A stretch of 40,417 nt of DNA from Leptofilum sp050292445 (GTDB taxonomy: Bacteria; Chloroflexota; Anaerolineae; Promineifilales; Promineifilaceae): positions 1 to 40,417 of the forward strand of contig JBNKLQ010000012.1 of the NCBI GenBank assembly GCA_050292445.1, in the 5' to 3' direction. Below, in pieces: positions 7,688 through 15,062 of this stretch; the first letter of the stretch is position 1; every line of letters starts with the position of its first letter. A program made the position numbers and the translations under genes. The notes below the pieces were generated by a model, which was not told the origin of the DNA, searched no databases, and saw nothing but the letters and a program-made list of their open reading frames with translations.

Positions 7688-8632
7688 ATGTCACCATTAA
7701 TGTTACTCGTCATCGTGGTTTTGGCCCTTTTACTCATGGGGGGCAGTGTCCTGCTGCTGCGGCGCTCAGAAGATGATCCGCTGGCCGTGCGTATTGATGA
7801 ATTTGCAGCCAGAGAAGAGATCGTTTCCATCGAAGAAATTGAACTGTCGCTGCCTTTTTCAGATCGTGTTTTTGTCCCGATGATTCGTCGTGTTAGCGAA
7901 TTTCTGGTGCGCTTTACGCCCCAGAAAACGCTGGAAAGCACAACCCGGCTGCTAGAACTGGCTGGTAATCCGCGCAATATGCGGGCGGCTGAGTTTATTG
8001 TGGTGCGTGGCGTTTTTACTGTTTTCTTTGCGGCGCTTGTTTTTCTGATGATGTCTCGCCTGGGGAGCGCAGAAATTGGCAAACGGCTGCTTTATACGTT
8101 AGGTGCGGCCGTTTTAGGCTGGTACTTACCCTTCATGTTGCTACGCTCTATGGTGGATCGCCGCAAAGATGCCATCATCAAAAAATTGCCGGATGCGCTG
8201 GATTTGATGACAATTTGTGTGGATGCTGGCTTGACATTTAATGCGTCCATGCAAAAAGTAGATGAGAAATGGGATGATCCATTGGCCAATGAGTTTGGCC
8301 GCGTGATTCATGAGATGCAGCTTGGTAAATCTCGCCGTCAAGCGCTGCGCGACATGTCTGACCGGATGGATGTGCCCGATGTGACCAGCTTTATTGCGGC
8401 CGTTTTGCAGGCAGACCAGCTTGGTGTGGGTATTGGTAAGATTTTACGTATCCAGTCAGAGCAAATGCGGGTACGGCGGCGGCAACGGGCTGAAGAGAAG
8501 GCACAGCAAGCACCAGTTAAAATGCTGTTCCCCATGGTGTTCCTGATCTTTCCCTCTATCTTTGTTGTGCTGTTAGGTCCTGCTGGATTCCAGATGTTGC
8601 GCAGTGACTCGTTGGGCGGCGTTACCGGATAA
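7688..8632 (+). CDS. tadC: TadC-like type II secretion F-domain membrane protein
   Basis: A 314-residue paralogue of the preceding protein; both begin MSPL followed by a hydrophobic helix. Two membrane segments lie near 105-155, and then the conserved LPDALDLMTICVDAGLTFNASMQKVDEKW and VPDVTSFIAAVLQADQLGVGIGKILRIQSEQMRVRRRQRAEEKAQQAPVKM, ending with a membrane anchor. It forms the second half of the Tad platform. GGAG about ten bases upstream serves as ribosome site. An ACGGCCGT palindrome lies in the 44-base gap after tadB. The visible locus ends here: no tadE/F, rcpC/cpaB, secretin or prepilin peptidase gene is in the window. Confidence 0.93.
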   Translation: MSPLMLLVIVVLALLLMGGSVLLLRRSEDDPLAVRIDEFAAREEIVSIEEIELSLPFSDRVFVPMIRRVSEFLVRFTPQKTLESTTRLLELAGNPRNMRAAEFIVVRGVFTVFFAALVFLMMSRLGSAEIGKRLLYTLGAAVLGWYLPFMLLRSMVDRRKDAIIKKLPDALDLMTICVDAGLTFNASMQKVDEKWDDPLANEFGRVIHEMQLGKSRRQALRDMSDRMDVPDVTSFIAAVLQADQLGVGIGKILRIQSEQMRVRRRQRAEEKAQQAPVKMLFPMVFLIFPSIFVVLLGPAGFQMLRSDSLGGVTG

Positions 8633-8709
8633 GATTTGAGACAAACGGCGCAATTTTGAAAGATTGCTGCCTGATTTATTAACAGCTTTTAAATAAGGTC
8701 AAGCAGTCA

Positions 8710-9441
8710 TTGGCTGAAAAGATTCACTTGCCAGTCTTGACCTGGCGTAGTCGTGCTAGAGGGCTGGCAGATTCCCTCCTTAATTTTGTTTTCCCCCCTG
8801 TTTGTGGCGCTTGCAAAAAAGCAGGCTCGTTAATTTGCGAAGAGTGCCAAAATCAACTGCAATGGGTGCGGGCACCACTTTGTGATCGCTGTGGCAGGCC
8901 TGTGTCTAGGCCGACTGATTGCTGTTCGGTTTGCCAGGAACGGCCGTTGCCCCTTAAACAAATTCGTGCAGCCGTTCTTTTTGCCCATCCCGTCTCCAAA
9001 CTGATTCACAACCTGAAATACAATGGTGCTTTTGCCCTGGCTAAACCACTGGCCCAAATGATGGCTGATGCCTGGTCAACCTGGCACATGCCGGTAGATT
9101 TGGTCCTGCCCATTCCGCTACATGCTGAACGTGAGCGCAAAAGAGGGTACAATCAATCTACCTTGCTTACGCGCGACTTTTGTAAGATAGTCACTTTGCC
9201 CTACGCTGAAAACGGCCTGCAAAGAACGCGATTTACCACGCCACAGGTAGGTTTAACGGCCGTTGAGCGGCTAAAAAACGTGCAGGATGCATTTGTGACA
9301 AAAGCAGATGTAGCGGGTAAGCATATCCTTTTAATTGACGATGTTTGTACAACAGGGGCAACAATGGCTGCCGCAGCCAGCGCCCTCTTTGCCGCTGGAG
9401 CGCACGCTGTTTCCGGTTATTGTGTGGCTCGTGCAATTTAG
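8710..9441 (+). CDS. comF: ComF family phosphoribosyltransferase-like protein
   Basis: 243 residues with a TTG start after an AAGGT ribosome site. The N-terminal double zinc ribbon has cysteines at 32, 35, 43, 46, 58, 61, 71/72 and 75. The phosphoribosyltransferase part includes LPIPLHAERERKRGYNQS and the PRPP-binding loop LLIDDVCTTGATM (D210/D211). ComF proteins are linked to DNA uptake in transformable bacteria, where they act in the cytoplasm. The family is also widespread in bacteria not known to be competent. Two ACGGCCGT palindromes lie within the gene. Placement right after the Tad pilus operon (77-base gap) is suggestive, since type IV-like pili can serve uptake, but this is inference. 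Confidence 0.9.
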   Translation: MAEKIHLPVLTWRSRARGLADSLLNFVFPPVCGACKKAGSLICEECQNQLQWVRAPLCDRCGRPVSRPTDCCSVCQERPLPLKQIRAAVLFAHPVSKLIHNLKYNGAFALAKPLAQMMADAWSTWHMPVDLVLPIPLHAERERKRGYNQSTLLTRDFCKIVTLPYAENGLQRTRFTTPQVGLTAVERLKNVQDAFVTKADVAGKHILLIDDVCTTGATMAAAASALFAAGAHAVSGYCVARAI

Positions 9442-9489
9442 CACAAGATGGTAAGCGCTTATTCACTTTAATTATTAAACCATTTCTCG

Positions 9490-9495
9490 TATGAT
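9490..9495 (+). promoter_or_regulatory. Possible -10 box of the hpf promoter
   Basis: TATGAT lies 12 bases before the first hairpin of the repeated element. The region upstream is AT-rich, but no good -35 is seen at 16-18 bases. The placement would put the hairpins at the very 5' end of the hpf mRNA. Confidence 0.35.
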
Positions 9496-9507
9496 AGAGG
9501 TGTGTAT

Positions 9508-9615
9508 GTAAAAGCGGGAAGCTATCAAACATAGCTCAGACCAGAACGCCGCTTTTACTTGAGCAAATCACAGTGAAGCCAGCTATTTATTCTGCAAAAC
9601 TTTCTGCGATTTGCT
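9508..9615 (+). repeat. Two-hairpin intergenic element, copy 1 (upstream of hpf)
   Basis: Stem 1 is GTAAAAGCGG (9508-9517) with CCGCTTTTAC (9549-9558), perfect over 10 bp. Stem 2 is AGCAAATCACA (9562-9572) with TGCGATTTGCT (9605-9615), 10 of 11 paired. A 22-base block spanning the end of stem 1 and the start of stem 2 (9551-9572) is identical to 24737-24758. Stem 1 differs between the copies in a compensatory way (GCGG/CCGC here, GCCAAA/TTTGGC there), so pairing itself appears to be conserved. It lies 43 bases before the hpf start codon. Confidence 0.65.
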
Positions 9616-9658
9616 AAACAACCAGAAGTTCTTTTCTTAAACAAAGGGAGATTAGACA

Positions 9659-10228
9659 ATGGAACTATCAGTTAACGGCCGTAACATGGAAGTCACGACA
9701 AGATTACGCAACTATGTAGAAAAGAAAACAGGGAAACTTGATAGATATATGCCCAATCTGGCTGAAGTACACGTTGACCTTTCCGAAACAAATGCCCGCA
9801 GCGCCGTTGAACGTCAGGTTGCCCAAATCACAATCCGCGATAAACGAGGCACCATCCTGCGCGCCGAAGAGCGCAGCAACGACATGTTTGCCTCCATTGA
9901 TGCTGTGGTCGATAAACTTTACCGTCAAATTAGCCGCTATCGGGGCAAACGGCAGCGTAAATGGCGGGGAGGCAATGGCAATAACGAAGAGTTCATCATG
10001 GGCGAGCCGTTGCCCCTGGAAGAAGAACTAGCTGAGTCAGATGAGCCAGCCATTGTCCGTACCAAAAAATTTACCATGCGGCCGATGAGTACTGAAGAAG
10101 CGCTTGATCAAATCGAGCTGCTTGGCCACGATTTTTTTGTCTTTTACAATGCGGATGAACAAGCCGTCAACGTGCTTTACCGACGGCGTGATAATGATTA
10201 CGGGTTGCTCCAGCCCGACATGGATTAA
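9659..10228 (+). CDS. hpf: Ribosome hibernation promoting factor, long form (HPF/RaiA family)
   Basis: 189 residues. The N-terminal RaiA/S30AE fold (1-105) starts MELSVNGRNMEVTTRLRNYVEKK and contains the basic helix VVDKLYRQISRYRGKRQRKWR. A linker and the C-terminal dimerisation domain (about 130-187) follow, with IVRTKKFTMRPMSTEEALDQIELLGHDFFVFYN and NVLYRRRDNDYGLLQP. This is the long HPF class, which alone forms 100S ribosome dimers in stationary phase or stress. AAGGGAG is well placed before the ATG. The untranslated leader contains the two-hairpin element at 9508-9615, a possible control site. A strong terminator follows at 10239. Confidence 0.95.
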   Translation: MELSVNGRNMEVTTRLRNYVEKKTGKLDRYMPNLAEVHVDLSETNARSAVERQVAQITIRDKRGTILRAEERSNDMFASIDAVVDKLYRQISRYRGKRQRKWRGGNGNNEEFIMGEPLPLEEELAESDEPAIVRTKKFTMRPMSTEEALDQIELLGHDFFVFYNADEQAVNVLYRRRDNDYGLLQPDMD

Positions 10229-10238
10229 CAACCAAACG

Positions 10239-10284
10239 AAACGCTCCGAAAGTAAAAACGTGCTTTCGGAGCGTTTTCTTTTTC
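10239..10284 (+). terminator. Rho-independent terminator after hpf
   Basis: AAACGCTCCGAAAG (10239-10252) pairs with CTTTCGGAGCGTTT (10263-10276) and is followed by a T-rich tract. The next ATG lies just beyond the T tract. Confidence 0.92.
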
Positions 10285-10294
10285 CTCTAAAAAA

Positions 10295-10795
10295 ATGTCA
10301 CGACCCCATATTCTTGTTGTGTGTACAGCCAATATTTGCCGCTCGCCTGTGGCTGAGATTTTGTTGCGTACCAAACTCAGTGCTGTTGGCCTGGCTGACT
10401 GGACTGTTTCTTCTGCCGGAACCTGGGCAGAGCCAAACCATACGGCTGCACCGTTCAGTATTGCTCTGATGGCTGAACGCGGACTGGATATTCGTGCGCA
10501 CCGTTCGCAGCCGGTGACAGAACAATTGATGCAACAGGCTGATTTGGTCCTTTGCCTGGAAACAGGCCACGCTAAAACCTTGCGGCGGGATTTTCCGGCA
10601 CAACAGTACAAAATTTTTACCATTCGGCAAATGGTAGGCAAGCGGGGCAGCGTGCGCGACCCATATGGTGGGTCGCGGCGACAGTATGAGCGTATGGTAG
10701 ACGAGGTGAACGCGCTAATTGAACAGGGATTTCCGCGCATCCAAGTACTGGCGCAGGAAAACCTCCAGAGAAGGGACGAGAATGGATCGAGCTGA
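10295..10795 (+). CDS. Low-molecular-weight protein-tyrosine (or arginine) phosphatase
   Basis: 166 residues with the CX5R(S) phosphate loop at the N-terminus (VCTANICRSP, C10 to R16) and the catalytic Asp region VRDPYGG near 126, plus SSAGTWAEP and LGLDIRAHRSQPVT-like blocks, all in LMW-PTP order. It removes phosphate from protein tyrosine or arginine, or acts in arsenate-type reactions. In bacteria such enzymes often control exopolysaccharide export. There is no ribosome site: the ATG sits about ten bases after the T tract of the hpf terminator, so how it is translated is unclear. The 3' end overlaps the next start by 14 bases, which indicates co-transcription with the Nif3-like gene. Confidence 0.9.
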   Translation: MSRPHILVVCTANICRSPVAEILLRTKLSAVGLADWTVSSAGTWAEPNHTAAPFSIALMAERGLDIRAHRSQPVTEQLMQQADLVLCLETGHAKTLRRDFPAQQYKIFTIRQMVGKRGSVRDPYGGSRRQYERMVDEVNALIEQGFPRIQVLAQENLQRRDENGSS

Positions 10796-11537
10796 GCTAG
10801 TAACTTATTTAGACAATTATCTGCGCATTGCTGAAATTGCCGACTATGGGCCACAAGGTTTGCAGGTGGAAACAGTCAATACGGAAGTGAAGCGCATTGC
10901 GTTGGCTGTAGATGTGTCACCGGTGATTATTGAAACGGCCGTTTCCTACCAGGCCGATATGCTCTTAGTGCATCATGGCGTTCTGTGGCGGCAAGTGGAG
11001 CGAATCGCTGGGCCGCTAGGTGAGCGCGTGCGGCAGATGATGGCCCACGGGCTGAATCTGTACGCTGCCCATCTGCCGCTAGATGCCCATCCTGAAGTGG
11101 GTAACAATGCCGTGCTGGCCCGCATGTTTGGCGTTACAGACGTGGATTGGTGGTATTCACCCACCAACGTACCCATCGCCGTGGTCGGTGATCTGCCCGC
11201 CCAGCCCCGCCTGGATGAGCTGGTGCACAAGATTAACAGCCAGCTGAACTCCGAGGCCGCCGTGCTGGCTCATGGTCCGACGCAGGTGCAACGGTTGGCG
11301 ATTCTTTCCGGCTTTGGCGCAGACAAGGTTGCTGAGGCGAAAGCGTTGGGTGCCGACACCTTCTTGACCGGCGAAACGTCCCATGCTAACTATTGGGCCG
11401 CCTCTGATTATGGCCTGAACGTTATTTTTGCCGGACATTACGCCACCGAAACGGTGGGTGTGCAGGCGTTGGGTGCCCATCTAACCGAAAAATTTGGCGT
11501 GGAAACGCGCTTTTTTGATTTCCCCACTGCTATGTAG
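10782..11537 (+). CDS. Nif3-like dinuclear metal-centre protein (YbgI/YqfO family)
   Basis: 251 residues from the ATG at 10782, which has AAGGGA six to eight bases upstream. A longer in-frame start at 10719 lies deep inside the phosphatase gene and lacks support. Metal-site motifs are present: LLVHHGVLW (H64/H65), AAHLPLDAH (H97, D101) and FAGHYATET (H219, E223). The family forms hexameric toroids with two metal ions. It is often labelled GTP cyclohydrolase I type 2, but its real role is unsettled. It overlaps the phosphatase gene by 14 bases. Its stop codon lies inside a terminator hairpin (11534-11561). Confidence 0.92.
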   Translation: MDRAELVTYLDNYLRIAEIADYGPQGLQVETVNTEVKRIALAVDVSPVIIETAVSYQADMLLVHHGVLWRQVERIAGPLGERVRQMMAHGLNLYAAHLPLDAHPEVGNNAVLARMFGVTDVDWWYSPTNVPIAVVGDLPAQPRLDELVHKINSQLNSEAAVLAHGPTQVQRLAILSGFGADKVAEAKALGADTFLTGETSHANYWAASDYGLNVIFAGHYATETVGVQALGAHLTEKFGVETRFFDFPTAM

Positions 11538-11561
11538 GTCAATTTCACAAAATTGACCTAC
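11534..11561 (+). terminator. Terminator hairpin overlapping the Nif3-like stop codon
   Basis: GTAGGTCAATTT and AAATTGACCTAC form a perfect 12-bp stem with a CACA loop, followed by TTTT. The TAG stop (11535-11537) is within the 5' arm, so ribosomes finishing the upstream gene would cover the stem. The kbl ribosome site TAGGAG begins four bases later. Confidence 0.75.
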
Positions 11562-11577
11562 TTTTAGGAGAATTCCT

Positions 11578-12759
11578 GTGACTGACAAAGCAATTGCCTG
11601 GATTGATGATGAGATTGCTACCCTGAAAGAGGCTGGCTTGTTTAACCGCATTCGCACCATCGAGTCGCCAATGGATGGCCATGTAACGATTGACGGCCGT
11701 TCCTTACTCAACTTTTGTGCCAATAATTATCTAGGACTGGCCAATCATCCCCGGCTGCGAACGGCCGTTAAAGAAGCCGTTGATAAATACGGGGTGGGGC
11801 CAGGGGCTGTGCGTACCATTGCTGGGACGATGTCGCTACACATTGCGCTGGAAGAGCGCTTGGCAGCCTTTAAGCGGGCCGAGGCCTGCATTACCCTGCA
11901 AAGTGGCTTCACGGCCAATTTAGCCACGATTCCGGCGCTGGTGGGTCGGGGAGACGTCATCTTTTCTGACGAATTGAACCACGCCAGCATTATCGACGGC
12001 TCTCGACTGAGCCGAGCCAACATTGTGCGCTACGCTCACAACAACGTTGATGACCTGCGTAAAAAGATTGCTGAGACGACTGAATACGGCCGTCGCCTTA
12101 TTGTTACCGACGGTGTGTTTAGCATGGATGGCGATATTGCTCCGCTGGACAAAATTTGCGAGGTGGCTGAAGAACACGACATCTTGCTCATGGTGGATGA
12201 CGCGCACGGTGAAGGTGTTCTGGGCGAAGGTGGGCGTGGCATTGTGGACCATTTTGGGCTGCACGGCCGTGTGGATGTTGAAGTTGGTACCCTCAGCAAA
12301 GCATTTGGCGTAATGGGTGGTTTGGTGGCTGGCAAACAGGCCATCATTGACTGGCTGCGGCAGCGGGGACGGCCGTTCCTCTTTTCCAGCGCCTTAACTG
12401 TGCCCGATACGGCCGCTTGCCTGGCGGCCGTTGAGCTGCTGCAAGAATCTACCGAACTGGTGGATCGTCTGTGGAGTAACGCAGCGCTTTTCAAGAAAGA
12501 GATGCAGGCAATGGGCTTCAACACCGGCGTGACCCAGACGCCTATCGTGCCCGTGATGCTGGGCGAAGCAACGCTGGCCCAGAAGTTTAGCCAACGGCTC
12601 TTTGAAGAGGGTGTCTTTGCTATGGCTATTGGTTATCCTACCGTGCCACAGGGCAAAGCGCGCATTCGCGTCATGAATTCTGCTGCGCATAGTCACGATG
12701 ATTTAGAGGTTGCCCTGGATGTGTTTGGCCGTGTGGGCAAAGAACTTGGTGTCATTTAG
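11578..12759 (+). CDS. kbl: Glycine C-acetyltransferase (2-amino-3-ketobutyrate CoA ligase) or related alpha-oxoamine synthase
   Basis: 393 residues, the length of Kbl. It is a fold-type I PLP enzyme with NNYLGLANHPRL near the N-terminus, SGFTANLATIPALVG, FSDELNHASIIDGSRLS, VTDGVFSMDGDIAPL, the cofactor-binding MVDDAHGEGVLGEGGRG and the Schiff-base lysine K241 in GTLSKAFGVMGG. It would interconvert 2-amino-3-oxobutyrate plus CoA and glycine plus acetyl-CoA in threonine breakdown. Close relatives BioF and serine palmitoyltransferase share these motifs, so the substrate is not certain. No threonine dehydrogenase gene is adjacent. The start is GTG with TAGGAG seven bases upstream. It carries five ACGGCCGT palindromes, the densest patch of any gene here. 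Confidence 0.88.
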   Translation: MTDKAIAWIDDEIATLKEAGLFNRIRTIESPMDGHVTIDGRSLLNFCANNYLGLANHPRLRTAVKEAVDKYGVGPGAVRTIAGTMSLHIALEERLAAFKRAEACITLQSGFTANLATIPALVGRGDVIFSDELNHASIIDGSRLSRANIVRYAHNNVDDLRKKIAETTEYGRRLIVTDGVFSMDGDIAPLDKICEVAEEHDILLMVDDAHGEGVLGEGGRGIVDHFGLHGRVDVEVGTLSKAFGVMGGLVAGKQAIIDWLRQRGRPFLFSSALTVPDTAACLAAVELLQESTELVDRLWSNAALFKKEMQAMGFNTGVTQTPIVPVMLGEATLAQKFSQRLFEEGVFAMAIGYPTVPQGKARIRVMNSAAHSHDDLEVALDVFGRVGKELGVI

Positions 12760-12806
12760 CCTGCGTCAACAAATGCGCCTGGCTTGACTTACTGAGTAAA
12801 ACTAAG

Positions 12807-12866
12807 CCTTCTTGTGAAGGTAGGAATCCACTCTGGTGGAAATGATGGATACCCGCCTTCGCGGTG
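12807..12866. repeat. REP-like run of three small hairpins
   Basis: Three tetraloop hairpins stand in a row: CCTTC/GAAGG (12807-12820), TCCAC/GTGGA (12827-12840) and CCGC/GCGG (12853-12864). The string GGATACCCGCCTTCGCGG resembles the GGATTCCCGC-type extragenic palindromes common in many bacteria. Only this one copy is in the window. Confidence 0.5.
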
Positions 12867-12879
12867 CCTATTTTATAAT

Positions 12880-12926
12880 GGCAAAAAAGCCCTGGTAGAT
12901 TAATAAAAATCTGCCAGGGCTTTGTC
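12880..12926. terminator. Bidirectional terminator between kbl and the minus-strand gene
   Basis: AAAGCCCTGGTAGAT (12886-12900) pairs with ATCTGCCAGGGCTTT (12909-12923), 15 bp with one G-T pair. It is flanked by an A run on the left and a T-rich tract on the right, so it can end transcripts from both converging genes. Confidence 0.9.
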
Positions 12927-12953
12927 TTGCCTATTTTGGAGAAACCCAGATTG

Positions 12954-13328
12954 CTAAACCTCGATGCTGCGTAAGTGGAGAGTTTGCAGAAATTTCTGCC
13001 GAAGTTCGGGGAAGGTAAGCAGTTTTTGGAAGATGGATGGATAGCGTGAACCAATATCTTCCCCCTTATAGGCGGAATCCGCTACCTGTACTAGCCAATC
13101 AAAATCGGTGGGGGTCAGGGTGGTTCCGTAGCCCCGAACCTGATCTAGCAATTCCAGGAAAGTATCTCCAGCTTCTGGCCAGGCATTGAGGTTTTTCAAT
13201 TGGTGCCTTAATGTTTGGATGCTCTCATCTTGGCTGGAAGCGCTATCAGACGATCCGGCTAAATTGGATTGACTAGACTCGTAAGGTTTAGTTGTTTGCC
13301 AAAGTCTCGTTTCTGTAAAATGGCTCAC
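12954..13328 (-). CDS. Small acidic protein of unknown function, C-terminus like a cysteine-less anti-sigma zinc finger
   Basis: 124 residues, GTG start supported by AGGAG six bases upstream on the minus strand. The N-terminal 45 residues are polar and low in complexity (QSNLAGSSDSASSQDES), followed by a helical part. The C-terminal 45 residues read ADSAYKGEDIGSRYPSIFQKLLTFPELRQKFLQTLHLL-like. From memory of the family, this layout (short acidic helix, RYPxxxxHLxxCPxCRxxFxxLL) resembles zf-HC2/anti-sigma-type zinc-finger tails found in many Chloroflexota proteins, with the CxxC pair replaced here. It has no membrane segment or signal peptide. I do not recognise a function. Gene reality is supported by the ribosome site, the isolated position and the shared terminator. 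Confidence 0.6.
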   Translation of the reverse strand: MSHFTETRLWQTTKPYESSQSNLAGSSDSASSQDESIQTLRHQLKNLNAWPEAGDTFLELLDQVRGYGTTLTPTDFDWLVQVADSAYKGEDIGSRYPSIFQKLLTFPELRQKFLQTLHLRSIEV

Positions 13329-13563
13329 CCGTTGCTCCTGTTCAACCCACTTAATATTTTCATGGGCACTACGCTGACCTTATAAAAATTCAGTTATGCG
13401 AGCATGACCCGTCATAAAAGAAAAGAACACGGCCGTTTCAAATCTCTTTAAAAGCTGCAGTGAAACGACCGTTGCCTACACTATAGCAAATTAGCGGGGG
13501 GAATGGGCATAGGAATACTTGGCTAGGAGGGTATGCCGCTAAATTGTGTTATCCAACCAGGAC

Positions 13564-14973
13564 TCAGACAGTAAATTTTTGTCCCAGTTGGGGTACGAAT
13601 ACATTAGCAAATTCTTGTTCTTGGCGCAAGGCATCGGCAAAAGCCAGGGAAGCCTCTTCTTCGCCATGCACAATGAAGGTGTGAGACGGCCGTTTCTGCA
13701 AGTGCCCTGTCCATTCCAGCAGCTCAGCCCGGTCGGCATGGGCGCTAAGTCCGTTGATGGTGGCCACTTTAGCTTTAAGCTGATACTCCTCACCAAAAAT
13801 GCGAATTTTGGGTTGTTTTTCCACAATACGCCGACCCAACGTGTGTGGCGCTTGCCAGCCCACAATCAAAACAGTGTTACGCGGGTCTTCTACATTGTTT
13901 TTGAGGTGGTGCAGAATACGACCCGCTTCAGCCATGCCGCTGGCACTAATGATAATGGCCGGCTCACGCAAAAAGTTGAGTTCCTTGGATTCGCTGGTAG
14001 CGCGTGTATAGCGCATCATGTCGAAGCCGAAGGGATCGTTGTTATGGTTGTGGGCCAGGAACTCATGGGTTTCTTCATCGTAGGCTTCTGGATGTAGCCG
14101 GTAGATGCCGGTGGCGTCGATGGCCAGCGGGCTGTCTACATAGACGGGCAGCTTGGGCGGGATGTCGCGGGACTCCACCAACTGATGCAGGCGATAAACA
14201 AGCTCCTGGGTGCGTCCCACGGCAAAGGCAGGCACAATGAGCTTGCCACCCCGCTGGAACGTTTCGTTAACGATTTTTTCCAGCTTGTCGGTGGCTTCGT
14301 CAATATGTTCATGATAGCGGTTACCATAGGTGCTTTCGATGAGCAGCACATCGGCGCTATCCAGGAAGGCTGGGTCGCGTAAAATGGGGCGGTTGGGGCG
14401 GCCTACATCGCCGCTAAACACTAAGCGCACATCGCGCCCTGTTTCCTGGTCGGCAATGTCCAGTACCACTATGGCGGAGCCAAGAATATGCCCGGCATCG
14501 TAAAATGTAAGGATGATATTGGGGGTAAGTTTATACGGCCGTTCATACCCAATCCCAATAAAGTTTTTTAGACTTTCTACCGCATCTTCCATGGTGTAGA
14601 TGGGTTGCAGTGGCGGCAGCCCTTGCCGTTCGCGCTTTTTATTCACATATTCGATGTCGTACTGCTGAATTTTGGCACTGTCGCGCAGCATAATGGCACA
14701 CAAGTCGCGCGTGGCGTAGGTGCAGACAATATCACCCGTGAAGCCGCTTTTTACCAGATTGGGGATATTGCCGCTGTGGTCAATATGGGCATGGGAAAGG
14801 ACCAGGATGTCCACTTCGGCGGCATTAAAGGGCAGATTTTGGTTACGACTGTAGCTTTCTTTACGCGAACCCTGGTACAGGCCGCAATCCAACAATATTT
14901 TGAGGCCGTTCACTTCTACAAGGTGCTGGGAACCGGTTACAGTGCGCACTGCGCCGTGAAACGTAATCTCCAT
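13564..14973 (-). CDS. Beta-CASP metallo-beta-lactamase ribonuclease (CPSF/YSH1-like)
   Basis: 469 residues from the ATG at 14973, which has AAAGGAG well placed. A longer in-frame start at 15006 would place that site inside the gene. The metal site is LSHAHIDHSGNIP (H61, H63, D65, H66); DAGHILGSA, FSGDVGRPNRPIL and IESTYGNR follow. The beta-CASP insert runs from about 190 to 390 (VGRTQELVYRL, YVDSPLAIDATGIY, ISASGMAEAGRILHHLKN), then TINGLSAHADRAELLEW and the C-terminal HGEEEASLAFADAL. It is a cytoplasmic, zinc-dependent RNA-processing nuclease. It is probably co-transcribed with the RNase D gene 90 bases upstream, and the pair suggests a joint role in RNA turnover. Confidence 0.93.
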   Translation of the reverse strand: MEITFHGAVRTVTGSQHLVEVNGLKILLDCGLYQGSRKESYSRNQNLPFNAAEVDILVLSHAHIDHSGNIPNLVKSGFTGDIVCTYATRDLCAIMLRDSAKIQQYDIEYVNKKRERQGLPPLQPIYTMEDAVESLKNFIGIGYERPYKLTPNIILTFYDAGHILGSAIVVLDIADQETGRDVRLVFSGDVGRPNRPILRDPAFLDSADVLLIESTYGNRYHEHIDEATDKLEKIVNETFQRGGKLIVPAFAVGRTQELVYRLHQLVESRDIPPKLPVYVDSPLAIDATGIYRLHPEAYDEETHEFLAHNHNNDPFGFDMMRYTRATSESKELNFLREPAIIISASGMAEAGRILHHLKNNVEDPRNTVLIVGWQAPHTLGRRIVEKQPKIRIFGEEYQLKAKVATINGLSAHADRAELLEWTGHLQKRPSHTFIVHGEEEASLAFADALRQEQEFANVFVPQLGQKFTV

Positions 14974-15062
14974 TATTTTCTCCTTTCTGGAAGCCATAGA
15001 GTTCACCGCGATTTAAGAGATTTGTCTTAAATTCTCTGCTGTCTCTTTTACTCTGTGGCTTT

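Noticed and set aside
8632..8709. Possible tad gene remnant between tadC and comF
   Set aside because: Only 77 bases with no pilin-like or membrane-coding frame.
10225..10854. Minus-strand ORF of 209 codons
   Set aside because: Antisense to the phosphatase gene with its intact CX5R motif and across a terminator; no family features.
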